From NCBI GenBank assembly GCA_033782935.1, contig JAWQEG010000506.1, positions 744,001 through 808,000 on the forward strand: DNA of 64,000 nt. The letters are read 5' to 3'. This stretch comes from Petrolisthes cinctipes. Its lineage: Eukaryota; Arthropoda; Malacostraca; Decapoda; Porcellanidae. Under the pieces are notes generated by a model that was not told the origin of the DNA, ran no database searches, and saw only the letters and a list, made by a program, of their open reading frames with translations. The position numbers and the translations under genes are program-made. This document shows positions 29,560 through 36,604 of this stretch, one piece after another (position 1 is the stretch's first letter; every line of letters begins with the position of its first letter).

Positions 29560-29837
29560 AGCATGCGATGCGGTAGGTGGGAGGTGAGGTGGAGGCAATC
29601 ACGTGCTAGTTAAGAGTGGTTGAGAGCGGAGGGCAGGAAAGGTAACCGAGCCCGGTGAGGCAGCAGCTACCGCCTCTCCCGACACTGGCTAGGTGAAACG
29701 CCGTGGTGGGGGAGAAGTAGCGTATACCATAAAACCGTAGACCATTCTGTTATAGACCAGAATTGTTACACATAAAGTCTTTATAGGTAGACTCGAGGGT
29801 TCGGGCCTAGGAGAGGAGGGGGGAGGTTCCCATGGAT

Positions 29838-29887
29838 ACTCCCCCCCCCCCTTTTCCTCCCCCCCCCCATTCCCCCCCCCCCCCCCT
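29838..29887. repeat. Poly-C low-complexity tract
   Basis: Three runs of ten or more cytosines on the plus strand separated by TTTTCCT and ATT. It lies in the 3' untranslated part of the DIRS. On the transcript it reads as G runs, which could form a quadruplex. Homopolymer length may be affected by sequencing error. Confidence 0.8.
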
Positions 29888-30057
29888 TATTCAAGTCTTC
29901 TGAGTTAGGGCTATGGCCCTCGCTCAGGTAATGTAATCCCGAGGGGATGAAGGAGGACACTAGGATCCAGATATCCTGTGTAATAATATCTCCTGTCACT
30001 CATCTTAGTTAATAATTGTTTGGAAAATGAATACACAAGAATTCCGTAACAATGTAA

Positions 30058-30063
30058 TTTATT
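30058..30063 (-). terminator. Candidate polyadenylation signal
   Basis: AATAAA on the minus strand, about 95 bp downstream of the tyrosine recombinase stop, in an AT-rich stretch. If used, the transcript would end before the internal complementary region and 3' terminal repeat, so full-length genomic RNA would need read-through. Both forms are plausible. Confidence 0.4.
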
Positions 30064-30157
30064 ATATATTCTCTTTCACCATATGTACACGTGAAGAATG
30101 GGGATGAGCATGAAGCTGTACAAGATGTGGATGAGGTCTGGGATGATGTGACGGGAC

Positions 30158-31201
30158 TTAAATCACCCGACCTTTTCTCTTCGGGCGGCCCCTCCCCCCC
30201 ATGTGTCTCCCGCGGGGACCCTGGGGAATAGGAGGTGGAGTACCCATAGCCACACAGGGGGTAGGGGAGAGCGAGTGGAACAGGTACCTCGTCCTGAAGG
30301 AAGAAGTGGACGCCCAGCCCCCTAAATCCCTGACCCTCTCCACCGAGTGAGTCCTGAGGAAGGCGAGGGAGGCGGCCACGCCCCTAACGCTGTGAGCCCT
30401 CGGGGCGTGTCCGGGATCCCCGTTCTCTATCACTCGGCAGAGAAGGCGAGCGATTGACCTAGGGAAGAGAGGGTTACCGGACCTAGAGTTGTAGAAGAGG
30501 TGGTCCGGAGAAGCCCCTCTCGTCGCCTCCACGTATGCAACAAAGGCGTGGACTGGGCAGAGGGGGTGGAAATTTCCATCCCTCAGGAACGAGGGTACTG
30601 CGAGAGGGCCAATTCTGTCGTCAGCCTGCTCGTTCTTAGCTAGAAAAGCAGGGGAGGGGGAAATGGTTAAGGAAGTAAGGTTAGGGGTTACTGAAGAAAA
30701 GGCTGTGTGACGGGTCAGGGCTGCCAACTGAGAAGCCCTGTAACCTGTAGCTAAGGCGAGCAGGAAGAGAGCTTTCTGGAGGAGGTGACAAACCTCCAGA
30801 GGGACCCCCTCGAAGGTCAGGTAGGAAAGGACACGATGAAGGGACCAGGAGGGTGCCTGGGCCCGGTGAGGTGCGGTCCCCGCCCGAATCCCCATCCTCA
30901 GGAGAGAGAGAGGCCTCTCCGAAACCTTAATGTTAAAACCCAGGAGGAGGGGATCAGACAGGGCTGCGTGATGCGCAAGCACCGTCGCCGGGGCCCTGTT
31001 GGTGGAATCGGCGAGCCACGTGAGGAATTCCAGGACTGTGTCCTCCGAGATGACCCTGGAGGGGTGTCTTCGCAAGAAGTCCTGGAATCTTTTCCAGCAC
31101 GATTCGTATTGTCGCACCGAAGACTGACGATGAGCCCTCAACATCTTGTCCACTGTCTCCTTAGTGAACCTTTTGCTGAGGACTCCCCGTAGAAACTCCA
31201 A
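30158..31201 (-). CDS. DIRS tyrosine recombinase
   Basis: Recombinase that inserts the circular cDNA. Recognisable protein starts about 31201 (LEFLRGVLSKRFTKETVDKM), overlapping the end of the RT frame by about 60 bp in the -1 frame; the frame itself stays open up to 32437, but that part is a Pro/Gly/Arg-rich shadow of RT. An ATG at 31144 gives a 328-residue protein. Counted from it: an N-terminal SAM-like core-binding part at about 1-90 (SSVRQYESCWKRFQDFL), Arg I at 136 (GYRASQL), a possible catalytic Lys at 170, HSVR with H251 and R254, W277 (GGWAST) in the place often held by His, and the nucleophile candidate Y287 (RTRYL). A basic tail ends the protein. The conserved start lies upstream of the ATG, so expression as an RT fusion by -1 shift or splicing is possible. 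No classical slippery heptamer is seen. Confidence 0.93.
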   Translation of the reverse strand: MEFLRGVLSKRFTKETVDKMLRAHRQSSVRQYESCWKRFQDFLRRHPSRVISEDTVLEFLTWLADSTNRAPATVLAHHAALSDPLLLGFNIKVSERPLSLLRMGIRAGTAPHRAQAPSWSLHRVLSYLTFEGVPLEVCHLLQKALFLLALATGYRASQLAALTRHTAFSSVTPNLTSLTISPSPAFLAKNEQADDRIGPLAVPSFLRDGNFHPLCPVHAFVAYVEATRGASPDHLFYNSRSGNPLFPRSIARLLCRVIENGDPGHAPRAHSVRGVAASLAFLRTHSVERVRDLGGWASTSSFRTRYLFHSLSPTPCVAMGTPPPIPQGPRGRHMGGRGRPKRKGRVI

Positions 31202-33078
31202 GCGTGTAGTTTCAGTGACGCTTGGAGTGGTGCAGACAGGGTGCTGGAGAGGCACGCCGATCCCAACTGAAGGGGATGCGGGCACCACCGGGACAACTCT
31301 CCGAACCACGGCTGTGCTGGCCAGCGGGGGGCTATGAGGAGAACCCTCCCCCTGAAAGTGCGCAGCTTGAGGATCGCCTTCAGGAGGACTGAAGTGGCTG
31401 GGGGTGGGAAGAGGTAGAGATGACCCCACCTGTTCCAGTCCTCCGTGAAGGCGTCCGGGCCTCCCGCCTCTGTTCTGGATGAGAAAGTCAGGAACAGAGG
31501 GAGTAGGGCCGTGGATGGGGAGGCGAATAGGTCCACCTCCGGTGTCCCGTAGCGAAGGCAGAGAGACTCGAACACAAGGGGACGCAGTTGCCACTCGACT
31601 GACGTCCCCCTGAACCTGGATAGGGCGTCCGCCCAATCGTTCTCCCGCCCTGGCACGTAGCGGGCCGAGAGGTGAATGTCCCTCTTGGCCGCTATTGCGA
31701 AAATCTGTTCTGACAGGGACAGGAGAATTTCCGACCGTACGGTGCCCTGTTTCTGTAGGCACTGCACGGCCGCAACGTTGTCCATATCGAAGCGGACGCC
31801 TATCCTGGCAAACTGAGGGTGTCTGTTGAGCCATTCCTTCGCTACCATCAACTCCCGGGCGTTGATGTGCAGTAGCCTTTCCCCTTCCTTCCATCCCCCG
31901 CACCGTTGATGTCCCAGGCAAGACTGGTATCCCCAGCCTACGTCCGATGCGTCTGTCGCCACCGTAATCCCCGGGGGAGGGAACACCCAGGGGACCCGCT
32001 GACGCAGGGCACCGGGACGTAGCCAGGGGCGAAGGAGGCGGTGGAGAGAGGGGGACACTTGCCTGGGAAGGTCCCTGTGTGTGGGGGACAGGTGGAGGTT
32101 TACCTCCCGCGTCAGCCTCCTGTGTTTCAGTCGTCCCAGGGGCATTGCAGGGGCCGCGAAATTTAGGGACCCGAGCAATGATTCCCACTGGCGGCGAGAG
32201 AAAGTACGGGAAAAATGCGCCCGGCGGACGTGGCGGAGGGTCCGGCGGGCGTTGTCTGGAGCGAGAGAGAGGGTGGCCGAAAGAGAGTCCCACTCTATTC
32301 CTAGCCAACACAGCTTGCGAGTGGGGGTGAGAGAGGACTTGGGGATGTTCAACAGAAACCCCATTTCCTCTAGCACTCCCCTCGCTACCCGGACGTTGTT
32401 TGCTACCTGCTCCTTGGAAGGGGCGTGAAGCAACCAATCGTCCAGGTACATGAGGGTGGGGACACCCGCCTCTGCCAGACGGGATGCCACCACCCTCACG
32501 AGTTTTGTGAAGACTCGCGGAGCTAGAGAAAGACCGAAAGGGAGCCTGGTAAACTGGAACGTCTCGGTCCCCACCTGGAAGGCCAGAAAGCGGCGAAACC
32601 TGGGGTGGATCGGGACGTGCCAGTAAGCATCCTTGAGATCCAGGGATGCTAACCAGTCTCCCTTCCTCAGAACTGTGCGGACCTGAGCAACCGAAACCAT
32701 CCTGAAATGTAAAGTTTTCACGAATTTGTTTAGCTTGCTCAGGTCCATCACCAATCTCGTTTTTCCCTGATCCTTTTTGGGGACCGTGAATAAACGAGAA
32801 AGAAAGACCCTTCCCGTCGCCCGCTCCACTACCCCTTTTTCCCGCATTTCCCGCACATGCGGGACGACCGAAAGTGACACTTTGGTTGAGGCAGGAGGTA
32901 GACGTAGTGGCTGTAACGGGAGAAGACAGGTGTCAGTGAGAGTACCGTTAATCCTAATCCCCCGGGGCCCGAGGGACCCGGGGTGGTTGGGGGGAGAATG
33001 ACAGGAGAGGCAGAGATTTTGACCGCAAGGGAAAATCTGATTTTGACCTAATGGTAGCCCAAGGACGGGATTAGGCAT
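31138..33078 (-). CDS. DIRS pol: reverse transcriptase and RNase H
   Basis: Open frame of 646 codons; the well-supported part is from codon 57 (32910), after intron 4. It copies element RNA into cDNA. RT: SRLFTVPKKD at 94-103, motif A LDLKDAY with D147, LPFGLSLAP at 179-187, and the active site YLDD at 211-214. RNase H: D376 (ATDAS), E409 (NAREL), D431/D433 (RFDMDN) and D484 (WADALSR), so all catalytic acids are present. The C-terminal part after about 505 (PEVDLFAS, DAFTEDW, YLFPPP at 555-560, WPAQPWF) matches the domain that follows RNase H in the DIRS1 group and has been described there as a DNA adenine methyltransferase; its FPPP differs from the usual DPPY/F motif, so activity is doubtful. 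The stop TGA at 31138-31140 overlaps an ATG of the recombinase frame. No protease is seen. Confidence 0.95.
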   Translation of the reverse strand: MPNPVLGLPLGQNQIFPCGQNLCLSCHSPPNHPGSLGPRGIRINGTLTDTCLLPLQPLRLPPASTKVSLSVVPHVREMREKGVVERATGRVFLSRLFTVPKKDQGKTRLVMDLSKLNKFVKTLHFRMVSVAQVRTVLRKGDWLASLDLKDAYWHVPIHPRFRRFLAFQVGTETFQFTRLPFGLSLAPRVFTKLVRVVASRLAEAGVPTLMYLDDWLLHAPSKEQVANNVRVARGVLEEMGFLLNIPKSSLTPTRKLCWLGIEWDSLSATLSLAPDNARRTLRHVRRAHFSRTFSRRQWESLLGSLNFAAPAMPLGRLKHRRLTREVNLHLSPTHRDLPRQVSPSLHRLLRPWLRPGALRQRVPWVFPPPGITVATDASDVGWGYQSCLGHQRCGGWKEGERLLHINARELMVAKEWLNRHPQFARIGVRFDMDNVAAVQCLQKQGTVRSEILLSLSEQIFAIAAKRDIHLSARYVPGRENDWADALSRFRGTSVEWQLRPLVFESLCLRYGTPEVDLFASPSTALLPLFLTFSSRTEAGGPDAFTEDWNRWGHLYLFPPPATSVLLKAILKLRTFRGRVLLIAPRWPAQPWFGELSRWCPHPLQLGSACLSSTLSAPLQASLKLHAWSFYGESSAKGSLRRQWTRC

Positions 33079-33116
33079 AATTCATATGTCAGACAGTAAG
33101 GATGACAGTTACTCAC
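32911..33116 (-). other. Intron 4, within DIRS pol
   Basis: GT-AG interval of 206 bp. Donor CCG|GTGAGTAA at 33116; acceptor preceded by CTGTCTTCTCCCGTTACAG ending at 32911. Phase 0 on both sides. The 3' part of the intron happens to be open in the RT frame, which is why an unspliced frame beginning at 33078 exists. Confidence 0.65.
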
Positions 33117-33442
33117 CGGAACAGTAATCCAGGGCCATGACAGGCCCTGGCGAATTATCCTTGCTGCCCAGCCGTGGGTGGGCCAGGCTGCTGACCACCC
33201 TGTGAGGCAGCCCAGAGTGGGACCCTCAAGTGGCGCGGTCCTTCTGGGAGGGGTGGTTGAAGGACTTGGGCTTTGCGACGGGCTTGGCGACCTGTCCCCT
33301 TCCTCGAAAAGGCTGCTGGCCCCTCTGGGAGGGCCTGTTGTGTGCTCTCGGGGGAGTGGGATAGGAGGGCCTCGGTAGCCTGGAGGGCTGGGAGGGCCTC
33401 CGGGGCTGGTAGGCTGGTCTGGCTGGCTGTGGGGCACGTGGC
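33117..33442 (-). CDS. Pol 5' exon (N-terminal part of the RT protein)
   Basis: A frame +1 relative to gag is open across this exon up to a consensus donor (CCG|GTGAGT, GT at 33116). Just after the gag stop it encodes GCLTGWSAAW and then RQGLSWPWITVP, which resembles the conserved stretch before the fingers of DIRS reverse transcriptases (pattern G-x-L...W...P). Joined across intron 4 in phase 0 it leads directly into PLRLPP of the main RT frame. I therefore think the real N-terminus of pol lies here and not at the ATG at 33078, which falls inside the intron. The start of translation is unknown. The upstream half of this frame, overlapping gag, may be untranslated. Confidence 0.6.
33226..33442 (-). 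CDS. Gag last exon, Pro/Arg/Gln-rich tail
   Basis: 217-bp exon that completes gag with about 71 residues rich in Pro, Arg and Gln (for example RPAYQPRRPSQPSRLPRPSY, later QRGQQPFRGRGQ), suiting a nucleic-acid-binding tail. The stop TGA is at 33226-33228. The same DNA is open in the +1 frame, which continues beyond the gag stop as the 5' part of pol, so gag and pol overlap here. How pol is reached (frameshift, alternative splicing or internal start) is not visible. Confidence 0.65.
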
Positions 33443-33541
33443 CTACGGACAAACAGAACGATTAGGACCCAAAATAGACCCGAAAATCCTTTCATTTCAC
33501 CCCGTGACAACTCGGGTAAGACGAACACGAGAGGTACTTAC
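33443..33541 (-). other. Intron 3 of DIRS gag
   Basis: GT-AG interval of 99 bp. Donor GTAAGTACC at 33541; a possible branch-point word CTAAT, a T-rich tract and the acceptor CCGTAG ending at 33443. Phase 2: AA at the exon end plus G at the next exon restores a lysine codon, so the gag frame is kept. Confidence 0.75.
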
Positions 33542-33802
33542 TTGGAGGTGGAAGGTTTTGGTAAATTAATTACCGTTGGGAGGGAGGCGAAGATCGTGTC
33601 TGTCGCCGGTTGGTCAAAGAGGGCGGGGGACAAGGGGACAGCTCGTACCACTCCCCTCTGTGCCATTTCTGGCGCAGATTTAGCTGCCGCTTGGCGGGTT
33701 GCCAGTCTCGCCTCGGCGAACGCCTTCGCCTCCTCCCGCATGAAGTGGGTAGCCATTGCCGCCACGCCCTCCATCACGGTGGCCATGGAAGAGAGGGTGT
33801 CA
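33542..33802 (-). CDS. Gag exon (third)
   Basis: 261-bp exon that continues the gag frame after intron 2. It encodes about 87 residues rich in Ala, Met, Glu and Arg, likely helical (for example MATVMEGVAAMATHFMREEA), followed by a Pro/Ser-rich tail. Its end CTCCAA is followed by a near-perfect donor, GTAAGTACC. Without splicing the frame would stop at 33538-33540. Helical segments near the end of ORF1 are common in DIRS1-like gag proteins. No catalytic motif is expected or seen. Confidence 0.7.
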
Positions 33803-33918
33803 CTGTAAGGGGTAAACAAAGAAAGAACCGAGCGAACCCGGGGATAAGTACCCGGGAGTAACAGGGAGACCCTTCACCCAGCATCCCTACAAACATGATA
33901 CACGAGAAAGGTACTCAC
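33803..33918 (-). other. Intron 2 of DIRS gag
   Basis: GT-AG interval of 116 bp. The donor GTGAGTAC starts at 33918; the acceptor is preceded by a pyrimidine tract (TTCTTTCTTTGTTTACCCCT) and ends TACAG at 33803. The upstream exon ends in GC and the downstream exon starts with T, completing an alanine codon (phase 2). The gag frame then stays open, whereas without splicing it stops at 33915. Confidence 0.75.
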
Positions 33919-35618
33919 GCTAGCTGTACACCCGACATCTCGTGGTAGGAGTTTGTTAGGGCGTTGAGGCAGTCCCTAATCAAAGAGGCGGCTGCTCCCG
34001 TGGAGATGGTGTGGGCCAGCTCCAGACGGGTAGCAGACTCCGCCTGCCTCAATTTACCATCGGGCTCCTTCAGCTGATAGGGGACCGGGGGCTCCTTCTC
34101 CGTCTTCCACAGGCACTCCCTCAAGCCCGGGGGAGCCCGGGAATGAGGGAGGATGACGGGGAAAGACGGAGGAGGGGGCTTCCTGGGCGCGTTGTTCCTC
34201 TGGTGGTCCAGGGACTTAAGGAGAAGGGCTGGAATATCCAGGTCCCCTTCACCCTTATCCCCCGGGAAGTACGCGTCCGGGGAAAGGAGGAGAGCCGTGT
34301 TACCGTGTGAGCGGTCAATCCTCCAAGCCCCGGACAAGTGTAGCTGGCTGTACTCCACCAGGAAACCCATCGCGTCCAGGGTAGCCGCAGAGGACACCCT
34401 AGCTGAAGTGGGTAAGGGCGCTGAGATAGGACGGACCTTGTAGAAGGGAATAGCCTCGCCCTTCTCATCCGCCCCCCACTTCACCACGACGTCATCCCTC
34501 CGTATCCACACGTCTGGTTGAGCTGTGTCCGGAGACCAGGCCACCAGTCTGCCCTCCTCCGAAGAGTGGGTCCAAGCAGGAGGAAGGAGAGACCAAGAGT
34601 AGGGAAGGTATCCGTCTCCTGAAGGAGGGGGTGACGGGGACGGGGGTGCGGAGGTAACCAACTCCTCAGCTACGTCCCCCGACGGAGACTCGAGCCTTGG
34701 GGAAACGGGAGGCACGAAAAGGACTCCCACATCCCCGGGAGGACTCGAGCCCTCGACGGGAGCAGCAGCGGGAGGCGGGGGAACAGGAGCGGGTTCCGTA
34801 GCGACAGCCTGAGGTTGCGCGACGGAAGCCCCAGGAAAAGCGTGAGGAATAAGGGTGTGGAAGATTTTAACTATCTTCCTCGACGAGGGGCTGTCCCCCC
34901 CCCGCTTACCCCTGCGGGAATTGCGGGCGGGCGAAGGAGAGCTCCCCGACGACGAAGAAGAGGAAGAGGACGACGAAGACGAGGAGGAAGGAGAACGGCG
35001 ACGAGCACGGGACTTCCTGGAGTGGCGGGACCTTTTAGCCGAACGCTTGCGTCCTCTAGAGAGGCCTGAGGAGCCAGCTCTAGCAGGAGGCGAAGCTGGG
35101 GGTTCCCTGCTGGGCCCTTGTACCGGTGAGGCAGTCGGGGGAACCAGCGCGACAGACTCGCTCGCTCCCCGGGGGGATAAGCCCCGAGAAGGAGTCGTAG
35201 TACCGTCTAGGGAAGCAGGCTCAATCTCTCGGGCCTCAGGAGGTTCTAGCCCCTGAGACTCCGAGAGACAGGAAGAAGGGTAACGGGTCCTGAATAAACC
35301 CAGGTCCGCTCCCAAAATCGGGTCCACCCACGCCAAAGAAGAACCGTCTCGTTTGTGGGCCATTCTCCTAGCCCTCGTCCACGCCATACGAAGAGAAGCA
35401 AGGGCAGGGAGTTTGGAGCGGGCAGAAGGGGAGGTAACCCGACACAACTCAGCCCAGGGGCGGCACACACCACACGCCAAAGGGTCGTAACCCAAGGGAG
35501 TGAAGCAGGGTGCGTGAGGAGAACAGTGCAGGTGTCCGTCAGGCGAGACCCGCACGGTACATCCTGAGGCAGCACAAAGGGCACGAGTAGGCTGGGGGAG
35601 AAAAGAATACACAAACAT
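33915..35618 (-). CDS. Gag-like protein (ORF1), main exon
   Basis: Open frame of 567 codons; the supported exon part is 35591-33919. Near its start is a Cys/His-rich segment (C15, C20, D27-G28-H29, C32, H35, C38, C49, C52, C59 counted from the ATG at 35618) of the DGHxxC type seen in ORF1 of animal DIRS1-like elements. A Pro/Ser-rich middle follows, then an Arg/Ser-rich block with a run of 15 or more serines near residues 200-220, as expected for RNA binding, and a C-terminal part rich in predicted helix. The frame's stop at 33915-33917 lies inside a splice donor (GC|GTGAGTAC), so gag probably continues into the exons at 33802-33542 and 33442-33226 for a total of about 735 residues with the first exon. 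It should form the particle that packages element RNA. Gag identity rests on position and composition, because these proteins diverge quickly. Confidence 0.75.
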   Translation of the reverse strand: MFVYSFLPQPTRALCAASGCTVRVSPDGHLHCSPHAPCFTPLGYDPLACGVCRPWAELCRVTSPSARSKLPALASLRMAWTRARRMAHKRDGSSLAWVDPILGADLGLFRTRYPSSCLSESQGLEPPEAREIEPASLDGTTTPSRGLSPRGASESVALVPPTASPVQGPSREPPASPPARAGSSGLSRGRKRSAKRSRHSRKSRARRRSPSSSSSSSSSSSSSSGSSPSPARNSRRGKRGGDSPSSRKIVKIFHTLIPHAFPGASVAQPQAVATEPAPVPPPPAAAPVEGSSPPGDVGVLFVPPVSPRLESPSGDVAEELVTSAPPSPSPPPSGDGYLPYSWSLLPPAWTHSSEEGRLVAWSPDTAQPDVWIRRDDVVVKWGADEKGEAIPFYKVRPISAPLPTSARVSSAATLDAMGFLVEYSQLHLSGAWRIDRSHGNTALLLSPDAYFPGDKGEGDLDIPALLLKSLDHQRNNAPRKPPPPSFPVILPHSRAPPGLRECLWKTEKEPPVPYQLKEPDGKLRQAESATRLELAHTISTGAAASLIRDCLNALTNSYHEMSGVQLA

Positions 35619-35958
35619 GGGTTAACACGTGCAAACACTGGAACACAAACCCATCCTCCCCGAAGGAAAGAAGCGCGGGACACGCCCGCTGAACCTGGGG
35701 ACTAGAACACAATCCCCCACACTTGCGCAGCCGCCCAGGGAAAAAAACCCCGTAAAACCATAATCGTCCGCCACATGGAGCGGGTAAAAAAGGAGGCCCC
35801 CCCGGACCGATGAACCAGAAGGAGGGGTAGGAGGGGACCCGATAGCCTGAGAAGAAACACTCCAGGCTGAAATAATGGAAGAAACCCCAAAATAAAATAA
35901 AAAACCCCCGCTCGGGAGAGGAAGGGAGAACCAGGGCACAATTCTCCCTCCCCCTTAC
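35592..35958 (-). other. Candidate intron 1 of DIRS gag
   Basis: GT-AG interval of 367 bp: donor CTCG|GTAAGG at 35958, acceptor TTCTTTTCTCCCCCAG ending at 35592, phase 0 on both sides. The interior has poly-G and poly-T rich stretches on the minus strand and no recognised element. Confidence 0.5.
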
Positions 35959-36015
35959 CGAGAGGGGACACATAATAATCGGGGGAGGTAAGAAGAAGGT
36001 CTGCAAAGACCCCAT
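35959..36015 (-). CDS. Candidate first coding exon of DIRS gag
   Basis: An ATG at 36015 opens 19 codons ending in TCG, followed directly by a good splice donor (G|GTAAGG, GT at 35958-35957). The next acceptor, a pyrimidine-rich run ending CCCCCAG at 35592, joins in phase 0 to the main gag exon. The upstream frame is open as far as position 36057 or beyond, so the true start may differ. The alternative is that gag starts at the ATG at 35618, which would lie inside this intron. I favour the spliced form because the pyrimidine run and AG sit immediately before the conserved Cys/His region. No domain can be recognised in such a short exon. Confidence 0.45.
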
Positions 36016-36384
36016 GTGGTCACCACGTGGAGTGGGGAAGTCCCACGTGGAACCCACTAATCTCGCTAAAAACCCCAGAAAACCCCGATAAAATACACAT
36101 GAAGAATGTACTAGTGGCAGGAGGGACAGTGAAATAGGGGACAGACGGAGAAAAACTCCGAAAACAGGGGCTGAAAAGCCCCCTTCGCTTAAGGAAAGAA
36201 CTAAGTCCTAACGAAGAAAAAAGCCCCATAAACACCTAAAAACCCTCCTAGAAAACACACAATATACATCTGCAAAGCAGGCCAGCCACTAGAACACAAA
36301 AGAAAAATTAGCAGGAACACGCGACACAATACCATAGCGTAGCAGCGAGGAGCGTAGATGTTGACAGGCGTGTGTTCCGCGACA
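36016..36384 (-). other. DIRS 5' leader region
   Basis: Stretch between the 5' terminal repeat and the first candidate gag ATG. It is rich in polypyrimidine on the minus strand and contains no convincing long frame or motif. It is probably the 5' untranslated region. The short open frames in it show no recognisable domain. Confidence 0.5.
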
Positions 36385-36595
36385 GAGTGGACGAGCGGTA
36401 TTCAGCGGAGGAGGGGCTTAATACCTCACCTCACCACCTCCAGGTGGCTCCACTATCAGTACAGCGCCAGATTTGAATTTTTATTTACTTCTGATGAACG
36501 TCACGGAATTGACCCTTCCAACCCAGATTATGCCTACACGGGGCCTGGGCTTGTGAAGGGGCATATTCTATAGCAACCAGCTGTACTGGTTTCAC
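36385..36595 (-). repeat. 5' inverted terminal repeat of the DIRS
   Basis: A 211-bp repeat, the exact reverse complement of 29194-29404 as far as I could compare by eye (no mismatch found). It lies at the 5' end of the element and should carry the promoter for the minus-strand transcript; in Dictyostelium DIRS-1 the terminal repeat has promoter activity. Only 9 bp (TATACCAAT, 36596-36604) lie outside it before the target core AAT at 36605-36607. Confidence 0.95.
36480..36488 (-). promoter_or_regulatory. Possible TATA-like promoter element in the 5' ITR
   Basis: On the minus strand the terminal repeat reads TAAATAAAA, a weak TATA-like word about 100 bp inside the element's 5' end and upstream of all coding exons. 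The inverted copy in the 3' repeat (near 29311-29319 on the plus strand) would point the other way and could give antisense RNA, as is known for DIRS-1 of Dictyostelium. Only the AT-rich word supports this. Confidence 0.25.
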
Positions 36596-36604
36596 TATAC
36601 CAAT

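Larger units (their letters stand above)
29560..30157 (-). other. DIRS 3' untranslated region
   Basis: Stretch between the recombinase stop and the internal complementary region. It contains an AATAAA signal on the minus strand (30063-30058), an AT-rich segment around it, and a C-rich low-complexity tract on the plus strand (G-rich in the transcript) at about 29838-29887. No conserved protein frame is seen. Confidence 0.7.
29146..36604 (-). mobile_element. DIRS1-type tyrosine-recombinase retrotransposon
   Basis: A 7459-bp element read on the minus strand: its 5' end is at 36604 and its 3' end at 29146. It has inverted terminal repeats, an internal complementary region, a gag-like gene, RT plus RNase H with a YLDD active site, and a C-terminal tyrosine recombinase. 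There are no LTRs, DDE integrase or protease. This combination defines DIRS1-group retrotransposons. The satellite is interrupted precisely: AAAT at 29142-29145 and AATCGAT at 36605-36611 rejoin to the normal AAAATCGAT. Comparison with the satellite paralogue at 15.8-18.6 kb gives offsets of 10878 bp to the left and 18340 bp to the right, so the net gain is 7462 bp, equal to the element plus one AAT core. All domains are intact, and the terminal repeats show no difference by eye, so the copy looks young and possibly active. Confidence 0.95.

Noticed and set aside
31202..32437. Upstream extension of the recombinase frame as its own long protein (about 410 residues)
   Set aside because: It lies wholly within the RT/RNase H coding region in another frame, is low-complexity Pro/Gly/Ser/Arg, and has no recognisable domain. 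GC-rich DNA leaves such shadow frames open.
33048..33078. ATG at 33078 as the start of pol
   Set aside because: Kept only as the boundary of the open frame. It falls inside a consensus intron, and the frame upstream of that intron carries conserved-looking pol sequence.
32079..35256. Plus-strand open frames inside the DIRS, including an acidic run near 34.95 kb
   Set aside because: They are antisense shadows. The acidic run is the complement of the gag serine run, and none shows a domain.
36358..36573. A 71-codon frame in the terminal repeat, present at both ends
   Set aside because: It is entirely inside the terminal repeat, starts outside it differently at each end, and has no similarity I recognise. 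Regulatory sequence is more likely.
29146..36604. LTR retrotransposon, Ngaro-type or Crypton element
   Set aside because: The ends are inverted repeats, not long direct repeats; there is no integrase or protease; split direct repeats of Ngaro are absent; and RT is present, which excludes Crypton.
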